Assembly (NCBI GenBank): GCA_023974075.1
Contig: JAMFTG010000137.1
Coordinates: 62,001-126,000 of the forward strand
DNA length: 64,000 bases
Direction: 5' to 3'
Source of the DNA: Chaenocephalus aceratus
Taxonomy: Eukaryota; Chordata; Actinopteri; Perciformes; Channichthyidae
How positions within the stretch are numbered: the stretch's first letter is position 1; each line of letters opens with the position of its first letter. A program made the translations under genes and the position numbers. Below the pieces are notes generated by a model. It was not told the DNA's origin, did not search any database, and saw nothing but the letters and a program-made list of their open reading frames with translations. Positions 31,660 through 44,304 of this stretch are shown here, piece after piece.

Positions 31660-34600
31660 GTTGGTGTGTTTTAAACGTCTGAATGTTGGTGTGTTTTAAA
31701 CATCTGAATGTTAGTGTGTTTTAAACGTCTGAATGTCGGTGTGTTTTAAACGTCTGAATGTCGGTGTGTTTTAAACGTCTAAATGTTGGTGTGTTTTAGA
31801 CGTCTGAGTGTTGCTGTGTTTTAAACGTCTGAATGTTGGTGTGTTTTAAACGTCTGAATGTCGGTGTGTTTTAAACGTCTAAATGTCGGTGTGTTTTAAA
31901 CGTCTGAATGTTGTTGTGTTTTAAACGTCTGAATGTCGGTGTGTTTTAAACGTCTGAATGTCGGTGTGTTTTAAACGTCTAAATGTTGGTGTGTTTTAGA
32001 CGTCTGAGTGTTGCTGTGTTTTAAACGTCTGAATGTTGGTGTGTTTTAAACATCTGAATGTTGGTGTGTTTTAAACGTCTAAATGTCGGTGTGTTTTAAA
32101 CGTCTGAATGTTGTTGTGTTTTAAACGTCTGAATGTCGGTGTGTTTTAAACGTCTGAATGTCGGTGTGTTTTAAACGTCTGAATGTTGGTGTGTTTTAAA
32201 CGTCTAAATGTTGGTGTGTTTTAAACGTCTGAATGTCGGTGTGTTTTTAAACGTCTGAATGTCGGTGTGTTTTAAACGTCTGAATGTCGGTGTGTTTTAA
32301 ACGTCTAAATGTTGGTGTGTTTTAAACGTCTGAATGTCGGTGTGTTTTAAACGTCTAAATGTTGGTGTGTTTTAAACGTCTGAATGTCGGTGTGTTTTAA
32401 ACGTCTAAATGTCGGTGTGTTTTAAACGTCTAAATGTCGGTGTGTTTTAAACGCCTAAATGTTGGTGTGTTTTAAACGTCTAAATGTTGGTGTGTTTTAA
32501 ACGCCTAAATGTCGGTGTGTTTTAGACGTCTGAGTGTTGCTGTGTTTTAAACGTCTGAATGTGGGTGTGTTTTAAACGTCTAAATGTCGGTGTGTTTTAA
32601 ACGTCTAAATGTTGGTGTGTTTTAAACGTCTAAATGTTGGTGTGTTTTAAACGTCTAAATGTTGGTGTGTTTTAAACGTCTGAATGTCGGTGTGTTTTAA
32701 ACGTCTGAATGTCGGTGTGTTTTAAACGTCTGAATGTCGGTGTGTTTTAAACGTCTAAATGTCGGTGTGTTTTAAACGTCTGAATGTCGGTGTGTTTTAA
32801 ACGTCTAAATGTCGGTGTGTTTTAAACGTCTAAATGTCGGTGTGTTTTAAACGTCTGAATGTCGGTGTGTTTTAAACGTCTGAATGTCGGTGTGTTTTAA
32901 ACGTCTAAATGTTGGTGTGTTTTAAACGTCTGAATGTCGGTGTGTTTTAAACGTCTAAATGTCGGTGTGTTTTAAACGTCTAAATGTCGGTGTGTTTTAA
33001 ACGTCTGAATGTCGGTGTGTTTTAAACGTCTGAATGTCGGTGTGTTTTAAACGTCTAAATGTCGGTGTGTTTTAAACGTCTAAATGTCGGTGTGTTTTAA
33101 ACGTCTGAATGTTGGTGTGTTTTAAACGTCTGAATGTCGGTGTGTTTTAAACGTCTAAATGTCGGTGTGTTTTAAACGTCTAAATGTCGGTGTGTTTTAA
33201 ACGTCTAAATGTCGGTGTGTTTTAAACGTCTGAATGTTGGTGTGTTTTAAACGTCTGAATGTTGGTGTGTTTTAAACGTTTAAATGTTGGTGTGTTTTAA
33301 ACGTCTAAATGTCGGTGTGTTTTAAACGTCTAAGTGTCGGTGTGTTTTAAACGTCTGAATGTTGGTGTGTTTTAAACGTCTAAATGTTGGTGTGTTTTAA
33401 ACGTCTGAGTGTTGGTGTGTTTTAAACGTCTGAATGTTGGTGTGTTGTAAACGTCTAAATGTCGGTGTGTTGTAAACGTCTAAATGTCGGTGTGTTTTAA
33501 ACGTCTAAATGTTGGTGTGTTGTAAACATCTAAATGTCGGTGTGTTGTAAACGTCTGAATGTTGGTGTGTTTTAAACGTCTGAATGTTGGTGTGTTTTAA
33601 ACGTCTGAATGTTGGTGTGTTTTAAACGTCTAAATGTCGGTGTGTTGTAAACGTCTAAATGTCGGTGTGTTGTAAACGTCTAAATGTCGGTGTGTTTTAA
33701 ACGTCTAAATGTCGGTGTGTTTTAAACGTCTAAATGTCGGTGTGTTTTAAACGTCTAAATATCGGTGTGTTGTAAACGTCTAAATGTCGGTGTGTTTTAA
33801 ACGTCTGAATGTTGGTGTGTTTTAAACGTCTAAATGTCGGTGTGTTTTAAACATCTAAATGTCGGTGTGTTTTAAACGTCTAAATGTCGGTGTGTTGTAA
33901 ACGTCTAAATGTCGGTGTGTTGTAAACGTCTAAATGTCGGTGTGTTTTAAACGTCTGAATGTTGGTGTGTTTTAAACGTCTAAATGTCGGTGTGTTTTAA
34001 ACGTCTAAATGTCGGTGTGTTTTAAACGTCTAAATGTCGGTGTGTTGTAAACGTCTAAATGTCGGTGTGTTGTAAACGTCTAAATGTCGGTGTGTTGTAA
34101 ACGTCTAAATGTCGGTGTGTTGTAAACGTCTAAATGTCGGTGTGTTGTAAACGTCTAAATGTCGGTGTGTTGTAAACGTCTAAATGTCGGTGTGTTGTAA
34201 ACGTCTAAATGTCGGTGTGTTGTAAACGTCTAAATGTCGGTGTGTTGTAAACGTCTAAATGTCGGTGTGTTTTAAACGTCTGAATGTTGGTGTGTTGTAA
34301 ACGTCTAAATGTCGGTGTGTTTTAAACGTCTAAATGTCGGGTGTTGTAAACGTCTAAATGTCGGTGTGTTGTAAACGTCTAAATGTCGGTGTGTTGTAAA
34401 CATCTAAATGTCGGTGTGTTGTAAACGTCTAAATGTTGGTGTGTTTTAAACGTCTGAGTGTTGGTGTGTTTTAAACGTCTGAATGTTGGTGTGTTGTAAA
34501 CGTCTAAATGTCGGTGTGTTGTAAACGTCTAAATGTCGGTGTGTTTTAAACGTCTAAATGTCGGTGTGTTGTAAACGTCTAATGTCGGTGTGTTGTAAAC

Positions 34601-35015
34601 ATCTAAATGTCGGTGTGTTGTAAACGTCTGAATGTTGTGTGTTTTAAACGTCTGAATGTGGTGTGTTTTAAACGTTTAAATGTCGGTGTGTTGTAAACGT
34701 CTGAATGTTGGTGTGTTTAAACGTCTGAGTGTTGGTGTGTTTTAAACGTCTGAATGTTGGTGTGTTTTAAACGTCTAAATCTCGGTGTGTTTTAAACGTC
34801 TAAATGTGGGTGTGTTTTAAACGTCTAAATGTTGGTGTGTTTTAAACGTCTAAATGTTGGTGTTTTTTAAACGTCTGAGTGTTGGTGTGTTTTAAACGTC
34901 TGAATGTTGGTGTGTTTTAAACGTCTAAATGTTGGTGTGTTTTAAACGTCTAAATGTTGGTGTGTTTTAAACGTCTAAATGTTGGTGTGTTTTAAACGTC
35001 TAAATGTTGGTGTGT
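31660..35015. repeat. 25-bp minisatellite, about 134 units
   Basis: Unit TCGGTGTGTTTTAAACGTCT followed by AAATG. Main variable positions: TCGG or TTGG; GTTTTAAAC or GTTGTAAAC; TCTAAATG or TCTGAATG; occasional AAACATC. The TTGT form is absent before about 33440, dominates 33440-34690, and is nearly absent after 34700; around 34040-34260 about ten consecutive units are identical. A distinctive TTTTAGACGTCTGAGTG unit recurs near 31795, 31995 and 32523. No frame is kept because 25 is not a multiple of three. Confidence 0.97.
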
Positions 35016-35439
35016 GGTGTGGTGCAGGAAACCTAATTGCTGGTCTGCTCACCAAAGAAGAAACTCTTCAAGCTTTAATCACACATGCAGAGAGAAGTTT
35101 ATTCTCGGTAATGTTGCTCGTTTACAGCTCGCAAAACAAATATACGTTTACAAAATAATGAATTAACAGTCATAACTCATTACTTTTGGAGTATAAAGAG
35201 CCAGTGTATGTATATTTGTACCATATATGTTATTGTTTTTTCTTAATTGGCATGTCCTGTATAGTGAGCTAATCCTTTCTTATATTATATTAACCTTCTT
35301 TAATGTTATTATTCGTTTTAAGGGTGACTTTGAAACATCTGTCCAAATACTACACATAGAAAAAAGCCTCTTGGTGCATATTTACAAAAACGTGTATTGT
35401 CCCCATTAAATGACAATATTTAAAAAGTAACAATAAATG
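35016..35439. other. No recognisable feature
   Basis: AT-rich sequence, no supported feature. Confidence 0.4.

Positions 35440-35483
<44 letters not shown>
35440..35483. repeat. (TAA)n microsatellite
   Basis: Trinucleotide run of about 44 bases. Confidence 0.97.
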
Positions 35484-35485
<2 letters not shown>

Positions 35486-35584
35486 CATTTATATGTATTA
35501 TTGTTGTAATCAAAATGGTTATCTCTGACTCATCACCTCTATATAAATGCATTTGTCCGTGCCTACCTGTAGTAACACCTAATG

Positions 35585-36530
35585 CAACGTTTCTCAAAGT
35601 GTTGTGCGCGCTCCACTGGTGGGGCGCAGAGATGTGATAGGTGGGTCGCGAAAAAAAAAAATTCAAATTCAGCTCCCTATCATCTGAGTGTTGAGAGCTG
35701 TATCCATAAATGCATGTTGGGCTCAAAGTAGGGCTGCTCGATTATGGCAAAAATCATAATCTCGATTATTTGGGTCAATAATTGATATCACGATTATTAA
35801 AAACGATTAACCATTTACTTTGAAAAACATCAATTTATTGAAGAAAATAATTTGAAAAGTATAAAAGTAATTAGTAAAGTAAAGTAAGTAAGTAGAAAAT
35901 AATTTGAAAAGTAACAGTTGATTACCCTGAACTTTAAGTATAATTCAACTGAAAAACCTATTTAAAAAATAAATAAAATCGTTTTATTTCGATTATGTTG
36001 TTTTCATAATCGTTGCAAGCCAAAATCGTAATTGCGATTAAAATACGATTTAATTGAGCAGCCCTAGCTCAAAGTGCACCAGATTGATGCATTCAACTTC
36101 AACATTTAAAAAAAATCTTCCTGGGGGTGCGTGCCCCCGGACCCCCCTAGAGGATGTGACGTCCACCACCAAATAAAGCAGGTTAAAATAATTAAATTGC
36201 ATACATTTTATTTTAGTAAACACTGAAAACGGGTCCCACAGACCCAAACAACACTCAAAGGTTAAAGGTAGCATATAATAATGTTAAAATGTGCTAAATA
36301 TATACACTGCAAAAAAACAAAAAAGAGGAGTAAAAGTAGCTCACGACTTGTTTTATTTTTTGAAAGTAACCCTCATCCTAAAAAAAGTTGGAGACCCCTG
36401 TTATAGAACGATACATTTGACAATTTTAAGCTTGGCCTACCATTTTATTGGAGCGATGAGGAACAGGTGGGGCTTGAAAAGGCCCAGCTGTTCAAAGTGG
36501 GGAATGACGTAAAAAGTTTGAGAACCACTG
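35585..36530. mobile_element. hAT element (CAACGTTTCTC type) interrupted by another hAT
   Basis: The left end reads CAACGTTTCTCAAAGTG and the right end, as reverse complement, CAGTGGTTCTCAAACTTTTT. Flanks ACCTAATG (35577-35584) and ATCTAATG (36531-36538) give an 8-bp duplication with one mismatch. Subterminal GGTGGGGCGCAG and GTGGGTCGCG are common in this fish hAT group. A 338-bp hAT sits inside it. A second terminus-like motif, AGTTGGAGACCCCTG near 36387, may be a remnant of a further element. Confidence 0.85.
35729..36066. mobile_element. hAT MITE (TAGGGCTGCTCGATTA type), nested
   Basis: 338 bp. Ends TAGGGCTGCTCGATTA and TTAATTGAGCAGCCCTA; perfect 8-bp duplication GCTCAAAG (35721-35728 and 36067-36074). 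AT-rich interior with ATCGATTA-like words and no coding capacity. Inserted in the 35585-36530 element, so it is the younger of the two. Confidence 0.95.
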
Positions 36531-36538
36531 ATCTAATG

Positions 36539-37070
36539 TGTCCAGGTCAACGCAGAATACTCAACAAAACAGCATGAAATGGCCTCTCCTCTACAGCGCT
36601 TCTTTTAGCTTCCTCTCTATCGTCTCTCACCTGCTAGTCAGTGTTATGACTCCATTAATAACGAGTTCAATTAAATTACATCAGAAGGAGTGAGTGTAAT
36701 TGGAGAGGAAGCCTAGCCTTCACATTTTGGCGCTTCACAATAATAGATGAAGTGATGGGTCGCGTCAGGTTAGCAGGTTTTCTCCTGCGTGTGATTTAAG
36801 CCCAGAGGCAGCTTAGTGTCGGATGTTTCTTGGAGAAGAGCCACAGCAGTTTTATTACGGATTTAAATTCCCAGGTGACATTTAGTTTTGGGACCTGCAG
36901 AGGAAATATTCTGCTGTCAGGGAATGAACTTTACTGCTGGCATATTCATCAGAAACATAGAGCTGTCCGGTGGCATTTGTAGCTGGAGGTCAAAGATATA
37001 ATTACACATCAAATGTAATGTATTCAAAGTATCAGGGGGGTTTTAATTGGGCCACATGCTGCTTATTTTC
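36539..37070. other. No recognisable feature
   Basis: No supported feature. Confidence 0.4.
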
Positions 37071-40000
37071 ATGTGTATATCAGTATGTAGTGTCTCTACT
37101 TTAAAGAGTCCTCTCCTGCTGATGTTCAGGTGTATATCAGTATGTAGTGTCTCTACTTTAAAGAGTCCTCTCCTGCTGATGTTCAGGTGTATATCAGTAT
37201 GTAGTGTCTCTACTTTAAAGAGTCCTCTCCTGCTGATGTTCAGGTGTATATCAGTATGTAGTGTCTCTACTTTAAAGAGTCCTCTCCTGCTGATGTTAAG
37301 GTGTATATCAGTATGTAGTGTCTCTACTTTAAAGAGTCCTCTCTTGCTGATGTTCAGGTGTATATCAGTATGTAGTGTCTCTACTTTAAAGAGTCCTCTC
37401 CTGCTGATGTTCAGGTGTATAACAGCATGTAGTGTCTCTACTTTAAAGAGTCCTCCCCTGCTGATGTTCAGGTGTATATCAGTATGTAGTGTCTCTACTT
37501 TAAAGAGTTCTCTCCTGCTGATGTTCAGGTGTATATCAGTATGTGGTGTCTCTACTTTAAAGAGTCCTCTCCTGCTGATGTTCAGGTGTATATCAGTATG
37601 TAGTGTCTCTACTTTAAAGAGTCCTCTCCTGCTGATGTTCAGGTGTATATCAGTATGTAGTGTCTCTACTTTAAAGAGTCCTCTCCTGCTGATGTTCAGG
37701 TGTATATCAGTATGTAGTGTCTCTACTTTAAAGAGTCCTCTCCTGCTGATGTTCAGTTGTATTTCAGTATGTAGTGTCTCTACTTTAAAGAGTCCTCTCC
37801 TGCTGATGTTCAGGTGTATATCAGTATGTAATGTCTCTACTTTAAAGAGTCCTCTCCTGCTGATGTTCAGGTGTATATCAGTATGTAGTGTCTCTACTTT
37901 AAAGAGTCCTCTCCTGCTGATGTTCAGGTGTATATCAGTATGTAGTGTCTCTACTTTAAAGAGTCCTCTCCTGATGATGTTCAGGTGTATATCAGTATGT
38001 AGTGTCTCTACTTTAAAGAGTCCTTTCCTGCTGATGTTCAGGTGTATATCAGTATGTAGTGTCTCTACTTTAAAGAGTCCTCTCCTGCTGATGTTCAGGT
38101 GTATATCAGTATGTAGTGTCTCCACTTTAAAGAGTCCTCTCTTGCTGATGTTCAGGTGTATATCAGTATGTAGTGTCTCTACTTTAAAGAGTCCTCTCCT
38201 GCTGATGTTCAGGTGTATATCAGTATGTAGTGTCTCTACTTTAAAGAGTCCTCTCCTGCTGATGTTCAGGTGTATATCAGTATGTAGTGTCTCTACTTTA
38301 AAGAGTCCTCTCCTGATGATGTTCAGGTGTATATCAGTATGTGGTGTCTCTACTTTAAAGAGTCCTCTCCTGCTGATGTTCAGGTGTATATCAGTATGTA
38401 GTGTCTCTACTTTAAAGAGTCCTCTCCTGCTGATGTTCAGGTGTATATCAGTATGTAGTGTCTCTACTTTAAAGAGTCCTCTCCTGCTGATGTTCAGGTG
38501 TATATCAGTATGTAGTGTCTCTACTTTAAAGAGTCCTCTCCTGCTGATGTTCAGTTGTATTTCAGTATGTAGTGTCTCTACTTTAAAGAGTCCTCTCCTG
38601 CTGATGTTCAGGTGTATATCAGTATGTAGTGTCTCTACTTTAAAGAGTCCTCTCCTGCTGATGTTCAAGTGTATATCAGTATGTAGTGTCTCTACTTTAA
38701 AGAGTCCTCTCCTGCTGATGTTCAGGTGTATATCAGTATGTAGTGTCTCTACTTTAAAGAGTCCTCTCCTGCTGATGTTCAGGTGTATATCAGTATGTAG
38801 TGTCTCTACTTTAAAGAGTCCTCTCCTGATGATGTTCAGGTGTATATCAGTATGTAGTGTCTCTACTTTAAAGAGTCCTTTCCTGCTGATGTTCAGGTGT
38901 ATATCAGTATGTAGTGTCTCTACTTTAAAGAGTCCTCTCCTGCTGATGTTCAGGTGTATATCAGTATGTAGTGTCTCCACTTTAAAGAGTCCTCTCTTGC
39001 TGATGTTCAGGTGTATATCAGTAAGTAGTGTCTCTACTTTAAAGAGTCCTCTCCTGCTGATGTTCAGGTGTATATCAGTATGTAGTGTCTCTACTTTAAA
39101 GAGTCCTCTCCTGCTGATGTTCAGGTGTATATCAGTATGTAGTGTCTCTACTTTAAAGAGTCCTCTCCTGCTGATGTTCAGGTGTATATCAGTGTGTAGT
39201 GTCTCTACTTTAAAGAGTCCTCTCCTGCTGATGTTCAGGTGTATATCAGTATGTAGTGTCTCTACTTTAAAGAGTCCTCTCCTGCTGATGTTCAGGTGTA
39301 TATCAGTATGTAGTGTCTCTACTTTAAAGAGTCCTCTCCTGCTGATGTTCAGTTGTATTTCAGTATGTAGTGTCTCTACTTTAAAGAGTCCTCTCCTGCT
39401 GATGTTCAGGTGTATATCAGTATGTAGTGTCTCTACTTTAAAGAGTCCTCTCCTGCTGATGTTCAGGTGTATATCAGTATGTAGTGTCTCTACTTTAAAG
39501 AGTCCTCTCCTGCTGATGTTCAGGTGTATATCAGTATGTAGTGTCTCTACTTTAAAGAGTCCTCTCCTGCTGATGTTCAGGTGTATATCAGTATGTAGTG
39601 TCTCTACTTTAAAGAGTCCTCTCCTGATGATGTTCAGGTGTATATCAGTATGTAGTGTCTCTACTTTAAAGAGTCCTTTCCTGCTGATGTTCAGGTGTAT
39701 ATCAGTATGTAGTGTCTCTACTTTAAAGAGTCCTCTCCTGCTGATGTTCAGGTGTATATCAGTATGTAGTGTCTCCACTTTAAAGAGTCCTCTCTTGCTG
39801 ATGTTCAGGTGTATATCAGTAAGTAGTGTCTCTACTTTAAAGAGTCCTCTCCTGCTGATGTTCAGGTGTATATCAGTATGTAGTGTCTCTACTTTAAAGA
39901 GTCCTCTCCTGCTGATGTTCAGGTGTATATCAGTATGTAGTGTCTCTACTTTAAAGAGTCCTCTCCTGCTGATGTTCAGGTGTATATCAGTGTGTAGTGT

Positions 40001-40718
40001 CTCTACTTTAAAGAGTCCTCTCCTGCTGATGTTCAGGTGTATATCAGTATGTAGTGTCTCTACTTTAAAGAGTCCTCTCCTGCTGATGTTCAGGTGTATA
40101 TCAGTATGTAGTGTCTCTACTTTAAAGAGTCCTCTCCTGCTGATGTTCAGGTGTATATCAGTATGTAGTGTCTCTACTTTAAAGAGTCCTCTCCTGCTGA
40201 TGTTCAGTTGTATTTCAGTATGTAGTGTCTCTACTTTAAAGAGTCCTCTCCTGCTGATGTTCAGGTGTATATCAGTATGTAGTGTCTCTACTTTAAAGAG
40301 TCCTCTCCTGCTGATGTTCAGGTGTATATCAGTATGTAGTGTCTCTACTTTAAAGAGTCCTCTCCTGCTGATGTTCAGGTGTATATCAGTATGTAGTGTC
40401 TCTACTTTAAAGAGTCCTCTCCTGCTGATGTTCAGTTGTATTTCAGTATGTAGTGTCTCTACTTTAAAGAGTCCTCTCCTGCTGATGTTCAGGTGTATAT
40501 CAGTATGTAGTGTCTCTACTTTAAAGAGTCCTCTCCTGCTGATGTTCAGGTGTATATCAGTATGTAGTGTCTCTACTTTAAAGAGTCCTCTCCTGCTGAT
40601 GTTCAGGTGTATATCAGTATGTAGTGTCTCTACTTTAAAGAGTCCTCTCCTGCTGATGTTCAGGTGTATATCAGTATGTAGTGTCTCTACTTTAAAGAGT
40701 CCTCTCCTGCTGCTGTTC
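37071..40718 (+). repeat. 57-bp minisatellite, array B (about 64 units)
   Basis: Same unit and strand as array A. Almost every unit is exactly 57 bp, which keeps a 1,245-codon frame open on the plus strand and a 911-codon frame on the minus strand; these are by-products. Rare marker variants give higher-order spacing in exact multiples of 57. TTCAGTTGTATTTCAG occurs at 37751, 38549, 39347, 40202 and 40430 (798, 798, 855 and 228 bp apart, counting from the same base). AGTCCTTTCC occurs near 38021, 38876 and 39674 (855 and 798). CTCCACTTTAAAG with CTCTCTTGC occurs near 38121, 38976 and 39774 (855 and 798). Block amplification of 14-15 units is clear. Confidence 0.98.
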
Positions 40719-42220
40719 CAGATGAACTATAGACACAAAGGAAGCCATTACCCAGGTCATTACAGAGCAATTGGCGCTGTATAATTACAAACTGTTAACA
40801 GACTTAACAGGATTTTTTTTTCACACCATAATTCATTAGCATGCTCAACTGCATTTCAATGACCCGAGTATCACACGTACAGCCCGATATTCACATAATT
40901 AGAAGCATTTCACGTAATCATTATAAGTTATGCCACATGTGAGGTTTTATAAGAGCAAAGGTCTTTACTGGACACCAACGCTGGCTGAGAAAAAAGCTGC
41001 TCTGATATGCTCCATCATTACTGACCATACACATTTAACCACTCTCAAAATGTTGTGCAAGAATGCCGTGTCTGAAAAATGTATCAGCGCAATATTGCAA
41101 GTCGCTCCATATAACCAGAGGAGCACACAATTCCAGCGTTCGAGCCAACTAGAATTGTCTCAGAGGAAAGAAAATAGCTCATACCCATTATCCTTAAATA
41201 ATACTTTGAGCCTGCTGTTTCAAACACTTGCAGTCTGTGACATCTGGCTCAGGAAACTGACATGTGAACTGCCTCGCTTCCTCGACACAGAGGGAGGGAG
41301 CTGTCCTGCCTGGAAACAGAGCAAATGAGACTGGACTCTGGCGTTAATGTTTCCAGACAGAAGACTTTAACTGCAAGTAGAAACCCCTCAAAGCTAAGCG
41401 CCAAGTGAGGACAGTCTGCAGAAACACTTCAACATGTCAGAGAAGAGAGAAGCTGCTTTGATGTGGCGTATGCTCCACCTAGCTGGTGCGATAGATGGGA
41501 AAAAATTAAATAAAAATTGGTCTACAAGCATGAAAAATGACTGCCTTTTCCACCCCTTGTTGTACATTTTCATTCCTTTTCAACAACAGAGAGACGGAGG
41601 ATACCAGAGATGAGAGGAAGAACAAGTCGAGGACAGCTGCAGAGATATTGGTCCTATAGGAGTATTGGAAAAGCATAAGACAGACTGTAAATGAGAAGCT
41701 GTCTGTCATCGATGGATGAAAACAGGAAGTTAAAGGTCGAAACCCAGAAGGGAAACATGGAGACTGGACAGAAAGAAACTATGATGCAACCGTAGTTGGC
41801 CGGTGGAAGTAGCTCAATAAAAAGTGCTCCAAAACGAGGAGGAAATAAAAAGCAGTGTCTACACTTTAGAGAGGAGGAACAGAGGGTGAGAGCATCTGTT
41901 GATGAGTGGGGAAAGCCCAGAGCGGTCGGAGCATCGAGGAGGAGATGTGGCAGAGAAGAGTCTGCCAGCTTTAAAACTATTACTGAGAGACATAAGATGA
42001 CCGGCAGGCAGCTCACGCTCATCTGGGAAGCTTTGTTGTGTGATAGTGACATATACAATGCATGAAATATTGCAGAGGATATGGTTTTTCAAAAGTGTGG
42101 ATGATTTCATTGGATTTTGGATTACTGCAGAACATAATCCCAACGTTTATGATACGTGCACGTTTCCTTAAGAAGGATAATCTCCACATATTAACTCCGC
42201 TTTATGATTGAAAAGCTAAT
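40719..42220. other. No recognisable feature
   Basis: Frames of 132 codons (40930-41328, plus) and 134 codons (41654-42058, minus) have no recognisable domain. They also lack splice context or a paired frame, so I do not call genes. Confidence 0.4.
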
Positions 42221-42228
42221 GTTGGGCT

Positions 42229-43194
42229 CAGTGGCGTAACAAGGTTGTGATTGGCCACGGTGCAAATATTGTTTTGGGCCCCGCCCCCCCCCCCATCGCC
42301 CCAAACATAAGCGCACGCTGATGCCCTCACACACACACGGACATACACAACCACTCATAACAGCAGCCTGCCCTGGCCTCAGACCACCACAGCCTGACAA
42401 CGGCACAGCGCACTAAGAAGAGGATCAAACCTGTTTCCTGGATGTGTGTCTCTGGGAATGGGCCGGTGGGCCTACATAGACCGGTTGCTATAATATAGCT
42501 TTTGATCTTGGTGTCAAGGGGTCTCAATAGCACCATAGAGTCCCCTATCGGTTGGGGCCCTTGGGGGAACTGTTGGACCACCGCCGGGCACAGCCACATC
42601 CAGCCTCTCCTCCTGGCTGGCTGGAGAAGAAGGTCGCACGGCCACGGCCACGGATACAGCTTCACTTGTGGAGCTAGATGGCAATGATGGTGGTGGCTCC
42701 AGCTGCCGCTGCACGTCAACATTGCGATTTCGAGGACGATTTCGAGGATGATGTATGACAAAAAAACGGTCTAATGTAGTCTGTTTAGCTGTTACACCTC
42801 CTTGTTCTCTTTTGGCCTTTCTCTTTTGAGCGCCGCTCTTCTGCTTTGGTTTGTTGCACATTATAAATGCAAGCTATTACATTTTGTATAATGCTGCCGA
42901 ACTTGCTGCTGCTAGCTACAGTACAGCACAGGTTGATTAAACGGTTCGCTCGTCACGCAAGGTATCACATGACATGAAAGGGAGCAAGGTCATTGGACAG
43001 ACAAATTATAAATACATTTAGGTTGCTTGGTTACGTTGAAGACTGCGTGAACCGGTCAATGCCATTGGGGCCCCAAAGACATATATTAAAAAAGAATATA
43101 AAAAAATATATATATTTATTTTTTGCATAGGCCCCTTGCCGGCTCGGGGCCCCGGTGCGTTGCACCGGCTGCACCGTCGATAGTTACGCCACTG
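42229..43194 (-). mobile_element. hAT element (CAGTGGCGTAAC type) with transposase 5' exon
   Basis: 966 bp. Ends CAGTGGCGTAAC and GTTACGCCACTG; perfect 8-bp duplication GTTGGGCT (42221-42228 and 43195-43202). Subterminal GGGGCCC and GCACCG words. Its minus strand keeps the likely start of a transposase (42514-42861); the remainder is missing, so it is non-autonomous. Confidence 0.95.
42514..42861 (-). pseudogene. hAT transposase N-terminal region (probable)
   Basis: About 115 codons from ATG 42861. It begins MCNKPKQKSGAQKRKAKRE, and a KQTTLDRFF motif follows near residues 26-34. A basic start of the SGAQKRKxKRE type followed by a short LDRFF/LxxFF motif is typical of the N-terminus of a large hAT transposase group in fishes (related to the ZMYM-type proteins). 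The remainder is Pro/Ser-rich linker. No catalytic domain follows before the left terminus. Confidence 0.55.
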
Positions 43195-43202
43195 GTTGGG
43201 CT

Positions 43203-43504
43203 ATAAAGGAACTACAGCACGGTCACATGACTTCACCTCACCACCACTAAGCTAAAGGAGGCTAATGTTGGGCGTGATGACGTTTAGTCGTCTCATTTAG
43301 ACACTCGTTAGCAACTGCTGTTTTTACGTTCACGGGTATTTACTGATGTATTTGATGTTATATTACAATTATTTGAGTCTAATACTCAAACTCAACTGCT
43401 TGATGTTGGACTCAATTCAAGCCGACTCGTCTACAGCCTTGCAACATCCTGAAATCGTGAAAGTGTGTCCTGAAGGCTCAACAAGTCACTGAAATCCCCA
43501 CACA

Positions 43505-43505
<1 letters not shown>
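43203..43505. other. No recognisable feature
   Basis: No supported feature. Confidence 0.4.

Positions 43506-43558
<53 letters not shown>
43506..43558. repeat. (AC)n microsatellite
   Basis: Uninterrupted AC run of about 53 bases. Confidence 0.98.
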
Positions 43559-43559
<1 letters not shown>

Positions 43560-44304
43560 GCATTCATCGAAAGCTATTGAGGACAAGATCTTTCCACGTA
43601 GGACCTCGACTCACTATTTCACATTTCCACTTTCTAAGGACTCGACTTAGAGACAAACAAAAGGAGCCGATGAACAGTCGATGAAAGCTTGTTGGAGAAA
43701 TCCTGAAGGAACCTTCAAAAGACGCTGTAATTGGAAATAAGGCTTCTAAAAGGAGACACTTATTGAGTAAATTGAAAGGGTTGAGCCCCGCGTTGGTGGC
43801 GGAGAAAATTGATCAGAAACTTAAGCATGGCATCTGGACAAGGGTCAGACTTTGATCTTCTGGAGCTGTTCAAACTGGTTCCTTGATAACGTATATAGAA
43901 AGTGTTTCCATCATCTTGTGAACACGAGAACATCTCTTTGAAGCTTCGTGTTCAAACAGTTCTTATTATATTTGAACGTCCTGATATCGATCTGTTGTGA
44001 GACTTCTAAACAATGGAAGAGGAAGATCTTTAAGGAAGCAATACCACAGCGTAGAAATACTCTGCAGGTAAAAGACCTGCATTCAAATCAAAGAACCAAA
44101 CGTAAAGTAATAATTTACCAGAATGGTCCAATTCAGAATAATATATGTTATTGTTATGTGTTTTTTATGAATAATGTATAAATCTGTTCATCACACACAT
44201 TTTAATTGATTTATAGGGGATTTCGCCCTCATATGGAAAGGTATAAATAGAATTGAAAAGACAAAACTGTTTGCAGATTATTTTGTATTTAACCAGATAA
44301 AAAG
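43559..44304. other. No recognisable feature
   Basis: No supported feature. Confidence 0.4.

Noticed and set aside
31660..35015. CRISPR-like array
   Set aside because: Units abut directly with no unique spacers, the genome is eukaryotic, and the period is a simple 25 bp.
36370..36400. Right end of another hAT (AGTTGGAGACCCCTG)
   Set aside because: I could not find a matching left terminus or an 8-bp duplication, so it is noted only as a possible remnant inside the 35585 element.
37043..40784. Open frames of 1,245 (plus) and 911 (minus) codons
   Set aside because: Both follow from a 57-bp unit that is divisible by three and lacks stops in those frames. The protein is a 19-residue repeat with no plausible start context, and the frame ends at the array edges.
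40930..41328. 132-codon open frame
   Set aside because: No recognisable domain, no splice context, and length within chance expectation for this much sequence.
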